A stretch of 64,000 nt of DNA, from positions 1 to 64,000 of the forward strand of contig JAIEMQ010000004.1 in assembly GCA_019752015.1 (NCBI GenBank). Direction: 5' to 3'. Each line of letters begins with the position of its first letter. Within the stretch, counting starts at the first letter, position 1. This document shows positions 50,870-59,935 of this stretch, piece after piece. Made by a program: the position numbers and the translations under genes. This DNA comes from Cyanobacteriota bacterium. GTDB taxonomy: Bacteria > Acidobacteriota > Vicinamibacteria > Vicinamibacterales > UBA2999. The notes beneath the pieces are model-generated. The model did no database searches. It saw nothing but the letters and a program-made list of their open reading frames with translations, and had not been told where the DNA came from.

Positions 50870-51882
50870 AGACGTTCTCTTACGTGAACGCGACGAATGA
50901 AAAAGAAGCCGTCGCGGCGCTCAGCCCTTCGACTCGCGACGGCCACGGCGACGCCTTGGCCGCCGCTCGCTCAGGGCACCAACCCTCGAAGGTCCCGATT
51001 GCCGGGGGGATGGACCTTCTCGGGTTGATGAAGGACTACATCGTGTCGCCCGACCGCGTGGTGTCGATCAAGGGACTCGATCAGACGATCGCATCCGGCG
51101 ATGGTGGATTGCGGATCGGCGCTGCCGTGAAGATCGCCGATCTTGCCGAGCATGCCGCCGCGCGAAAGATGTATCCCGCGCTGGTGACCGCTGCTGAAGG
51201 CGTCGGCACGCCGCAAATCCGCAACATGGGCACCGTCGGCGGCAACATCATGCAGCGGCCGCGCTGCTGGTACTTCCGCAATGAAGAGTTCAACTGCCTG
51301 AAGAAGGGCGGCTCGCGCTGCTTCGCGGTCGACGGCGAGAACCAGTTCCACGCGATCTTCGGCGACGGTCCGTGCCACATCGTTCACCCGTCGAGCCTCG
51401 CGGTGCCGGTGATCGCGTACGGCGGCAGGTTCCGCGTTGCCGGACCGAACGGCGCGCGCGAGATCGACGCCGGCGAATTCTTCCAGATGCCGAACGCGAA
51501 TCTCTACGGCGAGAACGTGCTGCAGCCGAACGAGATCGTCACGCACGTGATCCTGCCGGCGCCAGGGCAGCGCAGCGCGTCGTATGAAGTGCGCTTCAAG
51601 CAGTCGCACGACTGGCCGCTCGCGGCGGCGTCAGTCAACCTCGTGATGTCGGGATCGACAGTGAAATCCGCGCGCATCGTGATGGGCGCCGTCGCGCCGA
51701 TTCCGTGGCGGGTCCAGGCGGCGGAGCGCATGCTCGCCGGCAAAACGATTACCGAAGGCGTCGCGACCGACGTTGCGAACGCGGCTGTCGCCGGCGCGCG
51801 GCCGATGACGGGCAACCAGTACAAAATTCAAATCGCGAGAACGGCCGTTAAGCGCGCGGTACTGGCAGCGGGGCGAGCGTGA
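50866..51882 (+). CDS. FAD and [4Fe-4S] subunit (PaoB/YagS-like)
   Basis: 338 aa from TTG 50866 overlapping the stop of the large subunit (TTGA). FAD-binding PIAGGMDLLGLMK and GTVGGNIMQRPRC, and an inserted Cys set (CWYFR, NCLKKGG, RCFAVDG, PCHIV) that binds a [4Fe-4S] cluster as in PaoB and 4-hydroxybenzoyl-CoA reductase. A 54-bp element (50924-50977) adds SPSTRDGHGDALAAARSG after residue 19, just before the FAD loop. Confidence 0.9.
   Translation: MKTFSYVNATNEKEAVAALSPSTRDGHGDALAAARSGHQPSKVPIAGGMDLLGLMKDYIVSPDRVVSIKGLDQTIASGDGGLRIGAAVKIADLAEHAAARKMYPALVTAAEGVGTPQIRNMGTVGGNIMQRPRCWYFRNEEFNCLKKGGSRCFAVDGENQFHAIFGDGPCHIVHPSSLAVPVIAYGGRFRVAGPNGAREIDAGEFFQMPNANLYGENVLQPNEIVTHVILPAPGQRSASYEVRFKQSHDWPLAAASVNLVMSGSTVKSARIVMGAVAPIPWRVQAAERMLAGKTITEGVATDVANAAVAGARPMTGNQYKIQIARTAVKRAVLAAGRA
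50924..50977 (+). repeat. 54-bp in-frame palindromic element in paoB-like
   Basis: Same length, ends and reading frame as 50268-50321, but a different centre. Arms GCCCTTCGACTCGCGACGGC and its imperfect mirror ending CTCAGGGC. Confidence 0.8.
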
Positions 51883-51890
51883 ACAAACAT

Positions 51891-51923
51891 ACACGGAACC
51901 ACAGAACCACAGAACCACAGAAA
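51891..51923. repeat. Nonamer array ACCACAGAA
   Basis: About three and a half 9-bp units after the paoB-like gene. Related to 53466-53555. Confidence 0.88.
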
Positions 51924-51928
51924 GGCTT

Positions 51929-52162
51929 ATGGATACACCGAAACCAAGTTCATCACTGGTCACTGAACATCATTGCGGCAATCTCCGGCATAAGGGCATG
52001 TACGTGATGACCGTGCCGGACCCGGATGAATTCAAGTTTTACGACCGGTACGACGCGACGCATTACTGGTGCACGTGCACGCAGAGGGCGCTCGGGCCGG
52101 ACGGGCAGCCCGTTCATCCCGGCAGTTGCAGGCACGACGGCCAGCGGGGCTGTTGCGAGTAA
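51929..52162 (+). CDS. Small Cys-rich hypothetical protein
   Basis: 77 aa, no signal. Six cysteines (HHCGN, YWCTCTQ, GSCRHDG, GCCE) suggest metal binding. It begins 46 bp after the Mo-hydroxylase operon and may belong to it. Not recognised. Confidence 0.6.
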   Translation: MDTPKPSSSLVTEHHCGNLRHKGMYVMTVPDPDEFKFYDRYDATHYWCTCTQRALGPDGQPVHPGSCRHDGQRGCCE

Positions 52163-52207
52163 CCAATCCGCGCCGATCAGTCGTATGCTCCTGGTAACGA
52201 GGCATCC

Positions 52208-52870
52208 ATGAAGCTTGCAGCCATCCTCCCCGCGGCGTTGCTGGTCACGGCGGTCCTGTCCGCCGATGAAAAGGCGCGCATTACCGGCGACTACGTCGAG
52301 GCGCGCACGGCGGAGGTGTTTGCCGGCGGCTGCATCATGAACAGCGAAGCGGAGACCATGGGCCGCCAGGCGATCATGGCGTGGCGCATCAGCTCGGGAT
52401 CGTTCGAAGGCGTGCCGCTCGATGGGTTGACCGTCGCCGCTGCCGTGGCCGGCGATCGCAATCTCGGCATGCGCGAGATGGGCGGCGAAGAGCCGACGGC
52501 GGTGAAGGCCATCATCACCGTCGATCCGCGCGCGGCGGCGGCGCAGCGTGATGCGCTGGTGCGTTTCGCGCGCGCGATGTCGCGCGGACTGATTACGCAG
52601 GTCGTGCGCGTCGATACCGCGCCGATCAAGTTTGCGACCTCCCAGAGCCACGTCGAGGTCAGCGTGCGGGAGAGCATGCAGCTCACCGTCAACAAGGAAA
52701 TGAAGCACGATCCAAGCTGCGGCGCGATGCAGTGGTTCAAGCCGTTCTCGACACTCCACGAATCCGCCATGGGTGTCGCCGAAGCGCATTCATTCTCAGG
52801 GCAGGGTCTCGGCACAAAATGGTCGGCTCCAGACAAGCGATCCGCGTTCTTCGGCACGTTTGTTTACTAG
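52208..52870 (+). CDS. DUF1326-family secreted protein
   Basis: 220 aa. Signal peptide (MKLAAILPAALLVTAVLSADE), then ITGDYVEARTAEVFAGGCIMNSE, the start of the DUF1326 domain, and AAVAGDRNLGMREMGG. Function of the family is unknown. The following gene starts inside its last 52 bp, suggesting coupling. Length normal. Confidence 0.82.
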   Translation: MKLAAILPAALLVTAVLSADEKARITGDYVEARTAEVFAGGCIMNSEAETMGRQAIMAWRISSGSFEGVPLDGLTVAAAVAGDRNLGMREMGGEEPTAVKAIITVDPRAAAAQRDALVRFARAMSRGLITQVVRVDTAPIKFATSQSHVEVSVRESMQLTVNKEMKHDPSCGAMQWFKPFSTLHESAMGVAEAHSFSGQGLGTKWSAPDKRSAFFGTFVY

Positions 52871-53469
52871 CCGCGTTCGCCGCGGCCGCCCACGCTCAGC
52901 CGAAAGTCAGTCCTGTTCCGGAGAAACCGCCCGCGGATCTCGCGCCGGCAGTTGCGGCATTGCTGCAATCGTCCGGCGCCAACGCAATCGTCGGTGCCGC
53001 GACGCTCGACATCTGGTGGGTGCAATCAATCGCGGGTGACGGCCCGGGGTGGAGTGGTATCGAGAGCGGCACGCTCGTCGGCGCCATGCGCGTCACCGGT
53101 GCGTTCAAGGAAATCCGCGGCAAGGCCGTCGCACCGGGCGTTTACACGCTGCGCTTCGGACTGCAGCCGCAGAACGGCGATCATCTCGGCATCTCGACGT
53201 TCCGCGAGTTCCTGGTGTTGAGTCCCGCCGCGGTCGACACCGATCCGAAAGTGCTCGGCTTCGACGGCGTGGTCGCGTTGTCGAAGCAGGTGATCGGCAC
53301 ATCACACCCCGCTGGATTGAGCCTCGACCCGCCCGAAGACGCCCCCGGCGCCGTGCTGTCCGCCTACAAAAACGACTCGGGCCACGACGGGATCGTTTTC
53401 GAGATCAAACAGGCCGGCGGCAAAAACCTGAAATTTGGCCTGATCGTCGCTGGGCTCATAGTCCACTAA
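52819..53469 (+). CDS. Hypothetical secreted protein
   Basis: 216 aa from ATG 52819, which makes a signal peptide (VLRHVCLLAAFAAAAHAQ) possible. Later part PGVYTLRFGLQPQNGDHLGISTFREFLVL suggests a beta-rich domain. A start at 52732 would spoil the signal. Not recognised. Overlaps the DUF1326 gene by 52 bp. Confidence 0.7.
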   Translation: MVGSRQAIRVLRHVCLLAAFAAAAHAQPKVSPVPEKPPADLAPAVAALLQSSGANAIVGAATLDIWWVQSIAGDGPGWSGIESGTLVGAMRVTGAFKEIRGKAVAPGVYTLRFGLQPQNGDHLGISTFREFLVLSPAAVDTDPKVLGFDGVVALSKQVIGTSHPAGLSLDPPEDAPGAVLSAYKNDSGHDGIVFEIKQAGGKNLKFGLIVAGLIVH

Positions 53470-53555
53470 AACCACACACAGAAGCACGGAACCACAGAAA
53501 CACAGAAGTGTTTTTCTATGCTTCTGTGTTTCAGTGATTCTGTGTATGGTTTCAG
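53466..53555. repeat. ACCACAGAA array folded with its reverse complement
   Basis: ACAGAAGCACGGAACCACAG-type repeats are mirrored by CTTCTGTGTTTCAGTG after TTTTTCTATG, forming a long hairpin that could end transcription. The SDR start codon follows at 53560. Confidence 0.8.
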
Positions 53556-53559
53556 TGGA

Positions 53560-54297
53560 ATGCCCGCAACCAAGGTCGCCTTAATCACGGGCGGCAAACG
53601 CATCGGCGCGGTCGTCGCGGCCACGCTCGCGAAGGCGGGCGCCGATATTGCGCTGGTCTACAACCGATCGCGCGAAGAGGCGGATGAGACATCTGCCGAA
53701 GTGCGCGCGCTCGGCCGGCGCGCGTTCGCCGTTCAAGCCGACGTCAGCAGCGATCAGGCCTGCGGCAACGCCGTCGCCGCGACCATCACAGAGCTCGGAC
53801 GCATCGACATTCTGATCAACATGGCGTCGCTCTACGCGTCGAAGCCATTCGATCAATTGACGGCCGCGGACTGGGACAAACAGCTCGCGGTCGATCTTCG
53901 CGCCGCGTTCCTGTTCTCGCATGCCGCCGCTTCGTCGATGAAAAGGAACGGCGGCGGACGCATCATCAATTTCTCCGACTGGGTTGCTGCCAGCGCGCGG
54001 CCGCGATATCCGGGCTACGTTCCGTACTACGTCGCCAAGGCCGGCGTGAAGGCGCTGACCGAAGTGCTGGCGCTCGAGCTCGCGGCCGATCAGATTCTCG
54101 TCAACGCGATCGCGCCGGGGCCGATTCTTGCGCCGCCGGAGATGTCGAAGGAAGAAAGCGATGCGGTCGTGAAGAGCACGCCGCTCGGCCGGTGGGGCGG
54201 CGAAGAGGAAATCGCGAAGACCGTGATGTTCCTCGTCAACTCGGATTTCGTCACCGGCGAAACCATTCGCGTGGATGGAGGAAGGCACGTGAAGTAA
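53560..54297 (+). CDS. SDR oxidoreductase, pteridine-reductase-like
   Basis: 245 aa from ATG 53560. The cofactor motif TGGKRIG follows the TG-x3-R-x-G pattern of PTR1/FolM enzymes, with YNRS suggesting NADPH. Catalytic parts: INMASLY, Ser near FSDWVAAS and YYVAKAG. May reduce dihydropteridines or dihydrofolate; other ketoreductase roles are possible. The stop is followed directly by a GTTAAAA array. The MetF-like gene at 55665 makes a folate link plausible. Confidence 0.85.
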   Translation: MPATKVALITGGKRIGAVVAATLAKAGADIALVYNRSREEADETSAEVRALGRRAFAVQADVSSDQACGNAVAATITELGRIDILINMASLYASKPFDQLTAADWDKQLAVDLRAAFLFSHAAASSMKRNGGGRIINFSDWVAASARPRYPGYVPYYVAKAGVKALTEVLALELAADQILVNAIAPGPILAPPEMSKEESDAVVKSTPLGRWGGEEEIAKTVMFLVNSDFVTGETIRVDGGRHVK

Positions 54298-54360
54298 GTT
54301 AAAAGTTAAAAGTTAAAAGTTAAAAGTTAAAAGTTAAAAGTTAAAAGTTAAAAATTAAAA
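54298..54360. repeat. Heptamer array GTTAAAA, nine copies
   Basis: Starts at the base after the SDR stop. Same unit as 7391-7444. The interval from here to 54478 has no recognisable gene. Confidence 0.95.
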
Positions 54361-54478
54361 ATGATTCCACGTTCCGGGAGCGGTGATGTCGCGGATCTGG
54401 TATCTGTGGCTTCGGGGCCCAATACTCTCTCCAGGCACGATCGGATGGATGAGAGGCTCGCGGCGCGGGAACCTGTTC

Positions 54479-55672
54479 TCAGCGGGCGGCGACGCGCGAC
54501 AGCGCTTCCTTCATCGACTGCAGCGCGCCGGTGAGCTCTTCGCGCGAGCGGCACGTGCAGAAGCGCAGGTAGCCTTCGCTGTTGGCGCCGAAGTCCACGC
54601 CCGGCACGCAGCCGATGCGGGCGTTCTTGATCAGGTATTCCGCCATTGCCCAGGACAGCGACTCGCCGGCAATGCCGGCATTCTTCGCCACCTCCGGATT
54701 GATCTTCACGAACGCGTAGAACGCGCCGTCCGGCGGCGTTCCCGAGAACATGCCGGGCGCCGCTTCCTGCAGGCCCTGGTAGAACATGTCGCGGCGGAAC
54801 AGCAGCTCGGTCGTGAAGTCGGCGATGCACTGCTGCGAGCCTTCCATGGCGCCGACGGCGCCGTACTGCGCGATCGACGAGACGTTGCTGGTCGTGTAGA
54901 GCACGATCTTGAGCGCGCGATCGCGCAGCGCCTTGTCCTTGATCGCGAAGTAGCCGACGCGCACGCCGGTGATCGCGTAGGACTTGCTCAGCGTATAGAC
55001 CGGAATCGTGCGGTCGTACATCCCCGGCAGCGACGCGATGCTGACGTGCTCGCCGCGATAGACGACGTCCTCGTAGGCTTCGTCGGAGACGACCCACAGG
55101 TTCTTCGCCGTGGCGATCGCGGCCAGCCGCTCGAGATCTTCCTTCGTCAGCACGCCGCCCGACGGGTTGTTCGGCGAGTTGAGATACAGCACGCGCGTCT
55201 TCGGCGTGATCGCCTTTTCGATGTCGTCGATGTTCCAGCGGAAGCGCAGCTCTTCGCGCAGCGGCACCTGCACGGCTTTGCCGCCCGCCGCCTGCACCAT
55301 GGCCATGGTCGGCGGCCACTCCGGATCCGGAATGATCACCTCGTCGCCGGGTTCGAGCAGCGCGTGGAACACCGCATACAGGCCGTGCGTGCCGCCGTTG
55401 GTGACGAGAATCTCCTCGTCGGACTCGACGGGAATGTGATTCTTGTCGCGCAGCTTTTTCGCGAACGCCTTGCGGAGCGGCGGAATGCCCGCGGTCGGCA
55501 GATAGTGCGTGCGGTTCTCGGTCATCGCCTTGGCGACGGCCTGCTTGAACGTGTCGGGCGCGTCGAAGGAGACGTCGCCCTGATCGAGGCGGAACGGATC
55601 CTTGACGGTGTACATCATGTCGCGGATGCGCACGATGGCAGAGACAGGAACTGAATCGTAGAACTTACCCAT
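54479..55672 (-). CDS. PLP aminotransferase (class I/II)
   Basis: 397 aa. GDVSFDAPDTF, VTNGGTHGLYAVFHAL, YLNSPNNPSGGVL, WVVSDEAYEDVVY and the PLP lysine in YTLSKSYAITGVRVGY identify an aspartate/aromatic-type enzyme; substrate not clear. Its start overlaps the MetF-like stop by 8 bp, so they form a unit. Confidence 0.9.
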   Translation of the reverse strand: MGKFYDSVPVSAIVRIRDMMYTVKDPFRLDQGDVSFDAPDTFKQAVAKAMTENRTHYLPTAGIPPLRKAFAKKLRDKNHIPVESDEEILVTNGGTHGLYAVFHALLEPGDEVIIPDPEWPPTMAMVQAAGGKAVQVPLREELRFRWNIDDIEKAITPKTRVLYLNSPNNPSGGVLTKEDLERLAAIATAKNLWVVSDEAYEDVVYRGEHVSIASLPGMYDRTIPVYTLSKSYAITGVRVGYFAIKDKALRDRALKIVLYTTSNVSSIAQYGAVGAMEGSQQCIADFTTELLFRRDMFYQGLQEAAPGMFSGTPPDGAFYAFVKINPEVAKNAGIAGESLSWAMAEYLIKNARIGCVPGVDFGANSEGYLRFCTCRSREELTGALQSMKEALSRVAAR

Positions 55673-56537
55673 TCGCTAAGACTCCGGCTTTATCGAGAAT
55701 TGTATTCAAAGTTGCGGCAGTTTTCCTTGCCGGCAGGTTGCTCACGTAAAAATGCCGTGCGCCCATGTCGATCAGGAATCGAATGGTGCGGGCGCAGACA
55801 TCGATCGGCGTCGCGTCCTCGGCAAACTCCTGCTTCAGCTCCTCGACGGGCACCGGCAGGAATTGACTCAGCATTTCGAGCGTCTTCGCGTTGGCGCTGC
55901 GGTAATAGAAGACGCCGAACACGCCGGGGATCGCGAGGCCGCCGGCGCGTCCCGCGTCGAGAAACGCGCGCACGCGATCGGCCTGGTGATGCGAGACGAT
56001 CTGCGTCAGGTAGAAGTCCGCGTAATTATCGGGCCGCAGCAGGAATTCGACCTGCTTGATCGGATCGGCGATCGGATTGGCCCAGCCGCCAAGCTCCAGA
56101 TCCGGATGACGCTCCTTAATCAGCTTGCGCAGCTGCCACGCATGCTCGAGCGCCCGCGCGCGGCCGACGTGCTTGTCGCCGCCCAGCACCACCAGCGATG
56201 GAAAGCCGTTGTGCACTGCCTGATCCGCGTAGGCGAGGCAGAACTCGAGCGAATGCTTGGTGGTGAGAAACGGAATGATCTGATGGCGGCTGACGGCGCT
56301 GCCGAGATTGTTGACGAGATGGCGCAGGTTGTTTTCTTCCTGCGCGCCGACGGCGCTGTCGGTCACCATGACGCGCACGTCGTGACGCGTCAGCGATCGG
56401 ATCGCGTGGTAGGTGTCGATCCACGCGTCCATGCCTTCAGCCGCTTCGAGCTCCGCCCGCGGCGGGCGGAGCTCCACGGCGACAACGCTGGTTGACTCGC
56501 GTAACCGCGAGAGAAAAGAAGACACTCGTTGGAACAA
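55665..56537 (-). CDS. Methylenetetrahydrofolate-reductase-like (MetF fold) protein
   Basis: 290 aa, near the usual MetF length. VVAVELRPPRAELEAAEGMDAW at the start, the VVLGGDKHVGR loop and QVEFLLRPDNYADFYLTQIV match a TIM-barrel flavoprotein of this family. The usual GD-P-P segment is GGDKHVG, so substrate may differ from CH2-H4folate. First gene of a pair with an aminotransferase. Confidence 0.78.
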   Translation of the reverse strand: MFQRVSSFLSRLRESTSVVAVELRPPRAELEAAEGMDAWIDTYHAIRSLTRHDVRVMVTDSAVGAQEENNLRHLVNNLGSAVSRHQIIPFLTTKHSLEFCLAYADQAVHNGFPSLVVLGGDKHVGRARALEHAWQLRKLIKERHPDLELGGWANPIADPIKQVEFLLRPDNYADFYLTQIVSHHQADRVRAFLDAGRAGGLAIPGVFGVFYYRSANAKTLEMLSQFLPVPVEELKQEFAEDATPIDVCARTIRFLIDMGARHFYVSNLPARKTAATLNTILDKAGVLANG

Positions 56538-56553
56538 TCCGGCTACAGCCGGA
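56538..56553. repeat. Palindrome TCCGGCTACAGCCGGA
   Basis: Fills the gap between the DUF4412-like stop and the MetF-like start; no space is left for other signals. Confidence 0.8.
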
Positions 56554-56555
56554 TG

Positions 56556-57347
56556 CTACTTCTGCTCCTTGATCTTGTAGCCGGCGGGGACCGCGAAGAT
56601 GTCGGCGGCGATCGCGCCGGTCTCAACCGACGTGACGGTGGTCGTCATGGTCATGCCGCCCATCTTCGCCATCATCCCGGCCATCGGTCCGTCGCCCGTC
56701 ATCTTGAAACTCATTTCCTGCTCGTACGGGATGCCGCCGGTCGCCGCGAGCTGCCGGTACATCTCGGCCATCGCCTTGGCCTGGCCGGGATTGCCCTTGG
56801 CGCCGCTCGGGTCGCTGAAGATCCAGCCCTTCTCGACCGCGCCCTTGTAGAAGTTGATGAACTCGGCGGTGCCGGGCGCGCCCTTGACGATCCAGACCGG
56901 ACCGGAGAGGACGACGGTCATCTTCATGCCGCCCTTGCCGCCCATCATTGCCGGCATCGACATTTCCAGGTCGTAACCGGTCGCGCTCCTGCCGGCGATC
57001 GGCTTGGTCTGGCCGTTCGGCTTGAGCGACTGCTTCATGGCGCTGACGTCGACGGACGACTCGAGACTCTTTCCGAACGCCTGCATGTCCCACGCGTCCG
57101 CTTCCTTCTTCCTGGAATCGAACGAGTAGAGGCGCTGCGCGTCGACGTCGAAGATCATGCTGATGGTCCTGTCACCCATCTCGGTGTCAGTCCGCATCTT
57201 GTTGCCCTTGATGTAGGTCGTGGTGGTCGTGTTGCCGCCCATGCCCATGCCTTTGCCGGATCCGGCGGCTTTCATGGTCACGTCGGCGAACGCTGGTGCA
57301 ACGGGCGCAACGAGTGCAACGAGTGCGACGAGGATCCAACGCTTCAT
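56556..57347 (-). CDS. DUF4412-like secreted protein
   Basis: 263 aa from ATG 57347, which has GGAGAGAC upstream. Signal peptide MKRWILVALVALVAPVAPAFA. YIKGNKMRTDTEMGDRTISMIFDVDAQRLYSFD is typical of DUF4412 exported proteins. Met- and Gly-rich stretches (GKGMGMGG, MAGMMAKMGGMTM) are notable. Function unknown. Confidence 0.72.
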   Translation of the reverse strand: MKRWILVALVALVAPVAPAFADVTMKAAGSGKGMGMGGNTTTTTYIKGNKMRTDTEMGDRTISMIFDVDAQRLYSFDSRKKEADAWDMQAFGKSLESSVDVSAMKQSLKPNGQTKPIAGRSATGYDLEMSMPAMMGGKGGMKMTVVLSGPVWIVKGAPGTAEFINFYKGAVEKGWIFSDPSGAKGNPGQAKAMAEMYRQLAATGGIPYEQEMSFKMTGDGPMAGMMAKMGGMTMTTTVTSVETGAIAADIFAVPAGYKIKEQK

Positions 57348-57373
57348 CAGTCTCTCCAAAGGGGGGAACTCCA

Positions 57374-57404
57374 TTTTAGATCTCAGATTTTAGATTGCAG
57401 ATTT
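57374..57404. repeat. Heptamer array AGATTTT/AGATTGC
   Basis: Four degenerate 7-bp units upstream of the DUF4412-like gene. The stop of the S9D gene (57403-57405) uses its last unit. Confidence 0.75.
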
Positions 57405-59844
57405 ATTGTTGTGCGCTCGTTGCGGGGCGCGGCTTGGCGTTCTTCGCCCATTCATTCGCCCAGTTCAACATCTCGGCAACGGTGTGCAGCACCGATTCGC
57501 GCGCGGCGTAGCCGTGCGCTTCATAGGGCAGCGTCACGTATCGGACCGTCGCGCCATGACCCTTGAGAGCCACATAGAGCCGTTCCGACTGGATCGGGAA
57601 CGTGCCGCTGTTGTCGTCTGCCTCGCCGTGGATCAGCAGGATCGGCTCGTTGATCTTGTGCGCGAAGTAGAAGGGCGACATTGCCGCATAGATCTGCGGC
57701 ACTTCCCAGAACGTGCGCTGTTCGTTCTGGAAGCCGAACGGCGTGAGCGTGCGATTGTAGGCGCCGCTGCGGGCGATGCCGGCGCGGAAGATGTCGGAAT
57801 GCGCCAGCAGATTCGCGGTCATGAATCCGCCGTAGCTGTGACCGCCGACGACAATGCGATTGCGATCGGTGACGCCGAGGCTGACCGCGCGATCGACCGC
57901 GGCCTGCGCGCTCGCCACGAGCTGCGGGATGTAGGTGTCGTTGGCCGTCTCACCCGGTCCCACGATCGGCATCGTCGGGTCGTCGATGATCGCGTAGCCC
58001 TGCGTGAGAAACAGCAGGTGCGAGGCGCCGGCGATTGCGGTGTAGCGGTCGGCGGAGCCGGTGACCTGTCCGGCGTTGTTCGGATCGGTGAACTCGCGCG
58101 GATACGCCCAGAGGATGGTCGGCAGTGGTCCCTGCGCCGGCGTCCAGCCCGGCGGCGTGATGATTGTCGCGGACAGCTCGACGCCGTCGCTGCGCTTATA
58201 CGTCACGAGCTGCTTCTGGATGCCGCGGAGCTGCGGCGCGGGATCGGCGTAGGACGTGAGGGCTCGGCGCGTGCCCGCTTTCAGATCGCGCACGTAGACG
58301 TTTGGTGGATCGGTGCGCGTCTCGTAGCGCGTCAGGATCTTCGAGCCGTCGTCCGACAGCACGCCGATCACCGTCTCGTACGAACGGCCGGTGGTCTGGA
58401 ACAGACGCTCGCTCTTGAGCGTGGTGAGATCGAGCCGATCGATGAACGGCCGCGCGCCCTCCGGCGCGGCGCCGGTGCCGGCGAGGTAAATCGAATTCGC
58501 GTTCTGCTGAATCGTCGACACACCCGACGCGACGTCATGCCGTGTCGGCGTGCCCGGATTGCCGTACGAATCTTCCTGGCTGCGATCCCACAGCTTGCGC
58601 GGCGCGGCGCCCGGCTTGTCGATCACCCAGGTCCGCGTCCAGCGACGTGCGCGATCGTTTTCTGTCAGCAGCATCAGGCCGGCATCGGTCCACGACACAT
58701 TGCCGACGCGGTATTCGGTGCGGCTCAGCTCGGTCGGCGCGGCGGAGAACGGCGCGCTCACCGTCATGATCTTGTCGCGATGCGGCACCTTGTTTTTCGG
58801 ATCGCCGTTGTCCAACGCTTCGGCCCACACGATGGTCGCCGGCGCGAGCGGCTGCCACTGGAAGCTGCGTGGTCCGGTCAGCACGCCGCCGTTCGGCACG
58901 TGATCGGCCACCGGCTGCTGCGCGATCTGCTTCACCGTTGCGCCCTGGCGATCCCATACTTCGATGCTCGCCGCAAAATTCTGGTAGGGCACGAGCCACG
59001 AATACGGGTGACGGGAGCGGCGCACGAGGATGAACTGACCGTCCGGCGACGGCGCCGCCGTCATGAACAGCGCAGGCGTGCCGGCGTTGGTGCGTTGACC
59101 GGTCGTTGCGTCGACGAATGCGAGCTGGCTCGTTCCGTAATAATCGAACAGCGCTTCGTCATGCGCGCTGGTGAGCAGATCCTCGTAAGTGCGCACCGGC
59201 GCGATGCCGCCGCGATGCTCCTGGATGTTCGGCCCGGTCGGCACGCCGGCGGTCGGCACGGGGCCGCGGTTGGCGGGCACGAATTCACAAAGAAGTGATC
59301 CACCGCCGGCGACCCATTCGCACGGCGTTCCAAGCGCCGCGTTCAACGGCGCCGTCGTGATCGCCTTCGCTTGTCCGGTCGCGATGTCGGCGATCCACAG
59401 CTCGATGCCGTTGTCGCGATGCTGCGTGAACGCGAAGCGTTTGCCATCCGGCGAGAAGCCAATCCACGCGAGTGACGGAGACGCGGGCAGTGTGACTTTC
59501 CGCTCGGATCCGTCGGCGATCACCTTGATCGTGAACGCGCGATAACGCGGATAGACAGCGGCACCGGCGCGATGTTGCCCGTTGGTCTTCGGGCTGATGC
59601 GAAGGCCCGCGAGTCGCAGCATCGGCTGCGCGAGCTCGGCAATGCCCGGCATCCCCGCCCGCTCGAGCAGCACGATCACGTCTTTCGACGGGCTCAATTC
59701 GACCACGGGTGGCTGCGGTGCGTCGAGGATGTCGACGATGGCTTTCGGCGGCAACAGGTAGCCGGACGCCGGCGCATGCGTTTGCGCGAAGGCGGTCGAG
59801 GCAGCCAGAACAAGAGTGACGACGGCGATCAGTCGGTTACGCAT
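57403..59844 (-). CDS. Secreted S9D (glutamyl-endopeptidase-like) peptidase
   Basis: 813 aa from ATG 59844 (signal MRNRLIAVVTLVLAASTAFAQ). N-terminal propeller region followed by the hydrolase domain: nucleophile in GGHSYGGFM, Asp in HGEADDNSGTFP and His in YEAHGYAARES. This Asp/His context is that of the S9D branch, which includes plant chloroplast glutamyl endopeptidase. Acts outside the cytoplasm on peptides. All triad residues present. Confidence 0.93.
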   Translation of the reverse strand: MRNRLIAVVTLVLAASTAFAQTHAPASGYLLPPKAIVDILDAPQPPVVELSPSKDVIVLLERAGMPGIAELAQPMLRLAGLRISPKTNGQHRAGAAVYPRYRAFTIKVIADGSERKVTLPASPSLAWIGFSPDGKRFAFTQHRDNGIELWIADIATGQAKAITTAPLNAALGTPCEWVAGGGSLLCEFVPANRGPVPTAGVPTGPNIQEHRGGIAPVRTYEDLLTSAHDEALFDYYGTSQLAFVDATTGQRTNAGTPALFMTAAPSPDGQFILVRRSRHPYSWLVPYQNFAASIEVWDRQGATVKQIAQQPVADHVPNGGVLTGPRSFQWQPLAPATIVWAEALDNGDPKNKVPHRDKIMTVSAPFSAAPTELSRTEYRVGNVSWTDAGLMLLTENDRARRWTRTWVIDKPGAAPRKLWDRSQEDSYGNPGTPTRHDVASGVSTIQQNANSIYLAGTGAAPEGARPFIDRLDLTTLKSERLFQTTGRSYETVIGVLSDDGSKILTRYETRTDPPNVYVRDLKAGTRRALTSYADPAPQLRGIQKQLVTYKRSDGVELSATIITPPGWTPAQGPLPTILWAYPREFTDPNNAGQVTGSADRYTAIAGASHLLFLTQGYAIIDDPTMPIVGPGETANDTYIPQLVASAQAAVDRAVSLGVTDRNRIVVGGHSYGGFMTANLLAHSDIFRAGIARSGAYNRTLTPFGFQNEQRTFWEVPQIYAAMSPFYFAHKINEPILLIHGEADDNSGTFPIQSERLYVALKGHGATVRYVTLPYEAHGYAARESVLHTVAEMLNWANEWAKNAKPRPATSAQQ

Positions 59845-59879
59845 GGATCCCCCAGAGACAGGCATTCTACGTCCGTTCG

Positions 59880-59935
59880 GTCCGCCTGAAGGCGGACCCT
59901 CACAGGCTTTGGTGAGGGTCCGGCTTTAGCCGGAC
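59880..59935. repeat. Two palindromes joined by CCTCACAGG
   Basis: GTCCGCCTGAAGGCGGAC (59880-59897) and GTCCGGCTTTAGCCGGAC (59918-59935), the same pair as around 34717-34900. The second encodes VRLKPD at the end of the next gene and the stop lies between them. Confidence 0.88.

Noticed and set aside
54348-55319. 323-aa minus-strand protein
   Set aside because: Frame-shifted shadow of the aminotransferase at 54479-55672.
57406-59298. 630-aa plus-strand protein
   Set aside because: Antisense shadow of the S9D peptidase; no motifs.
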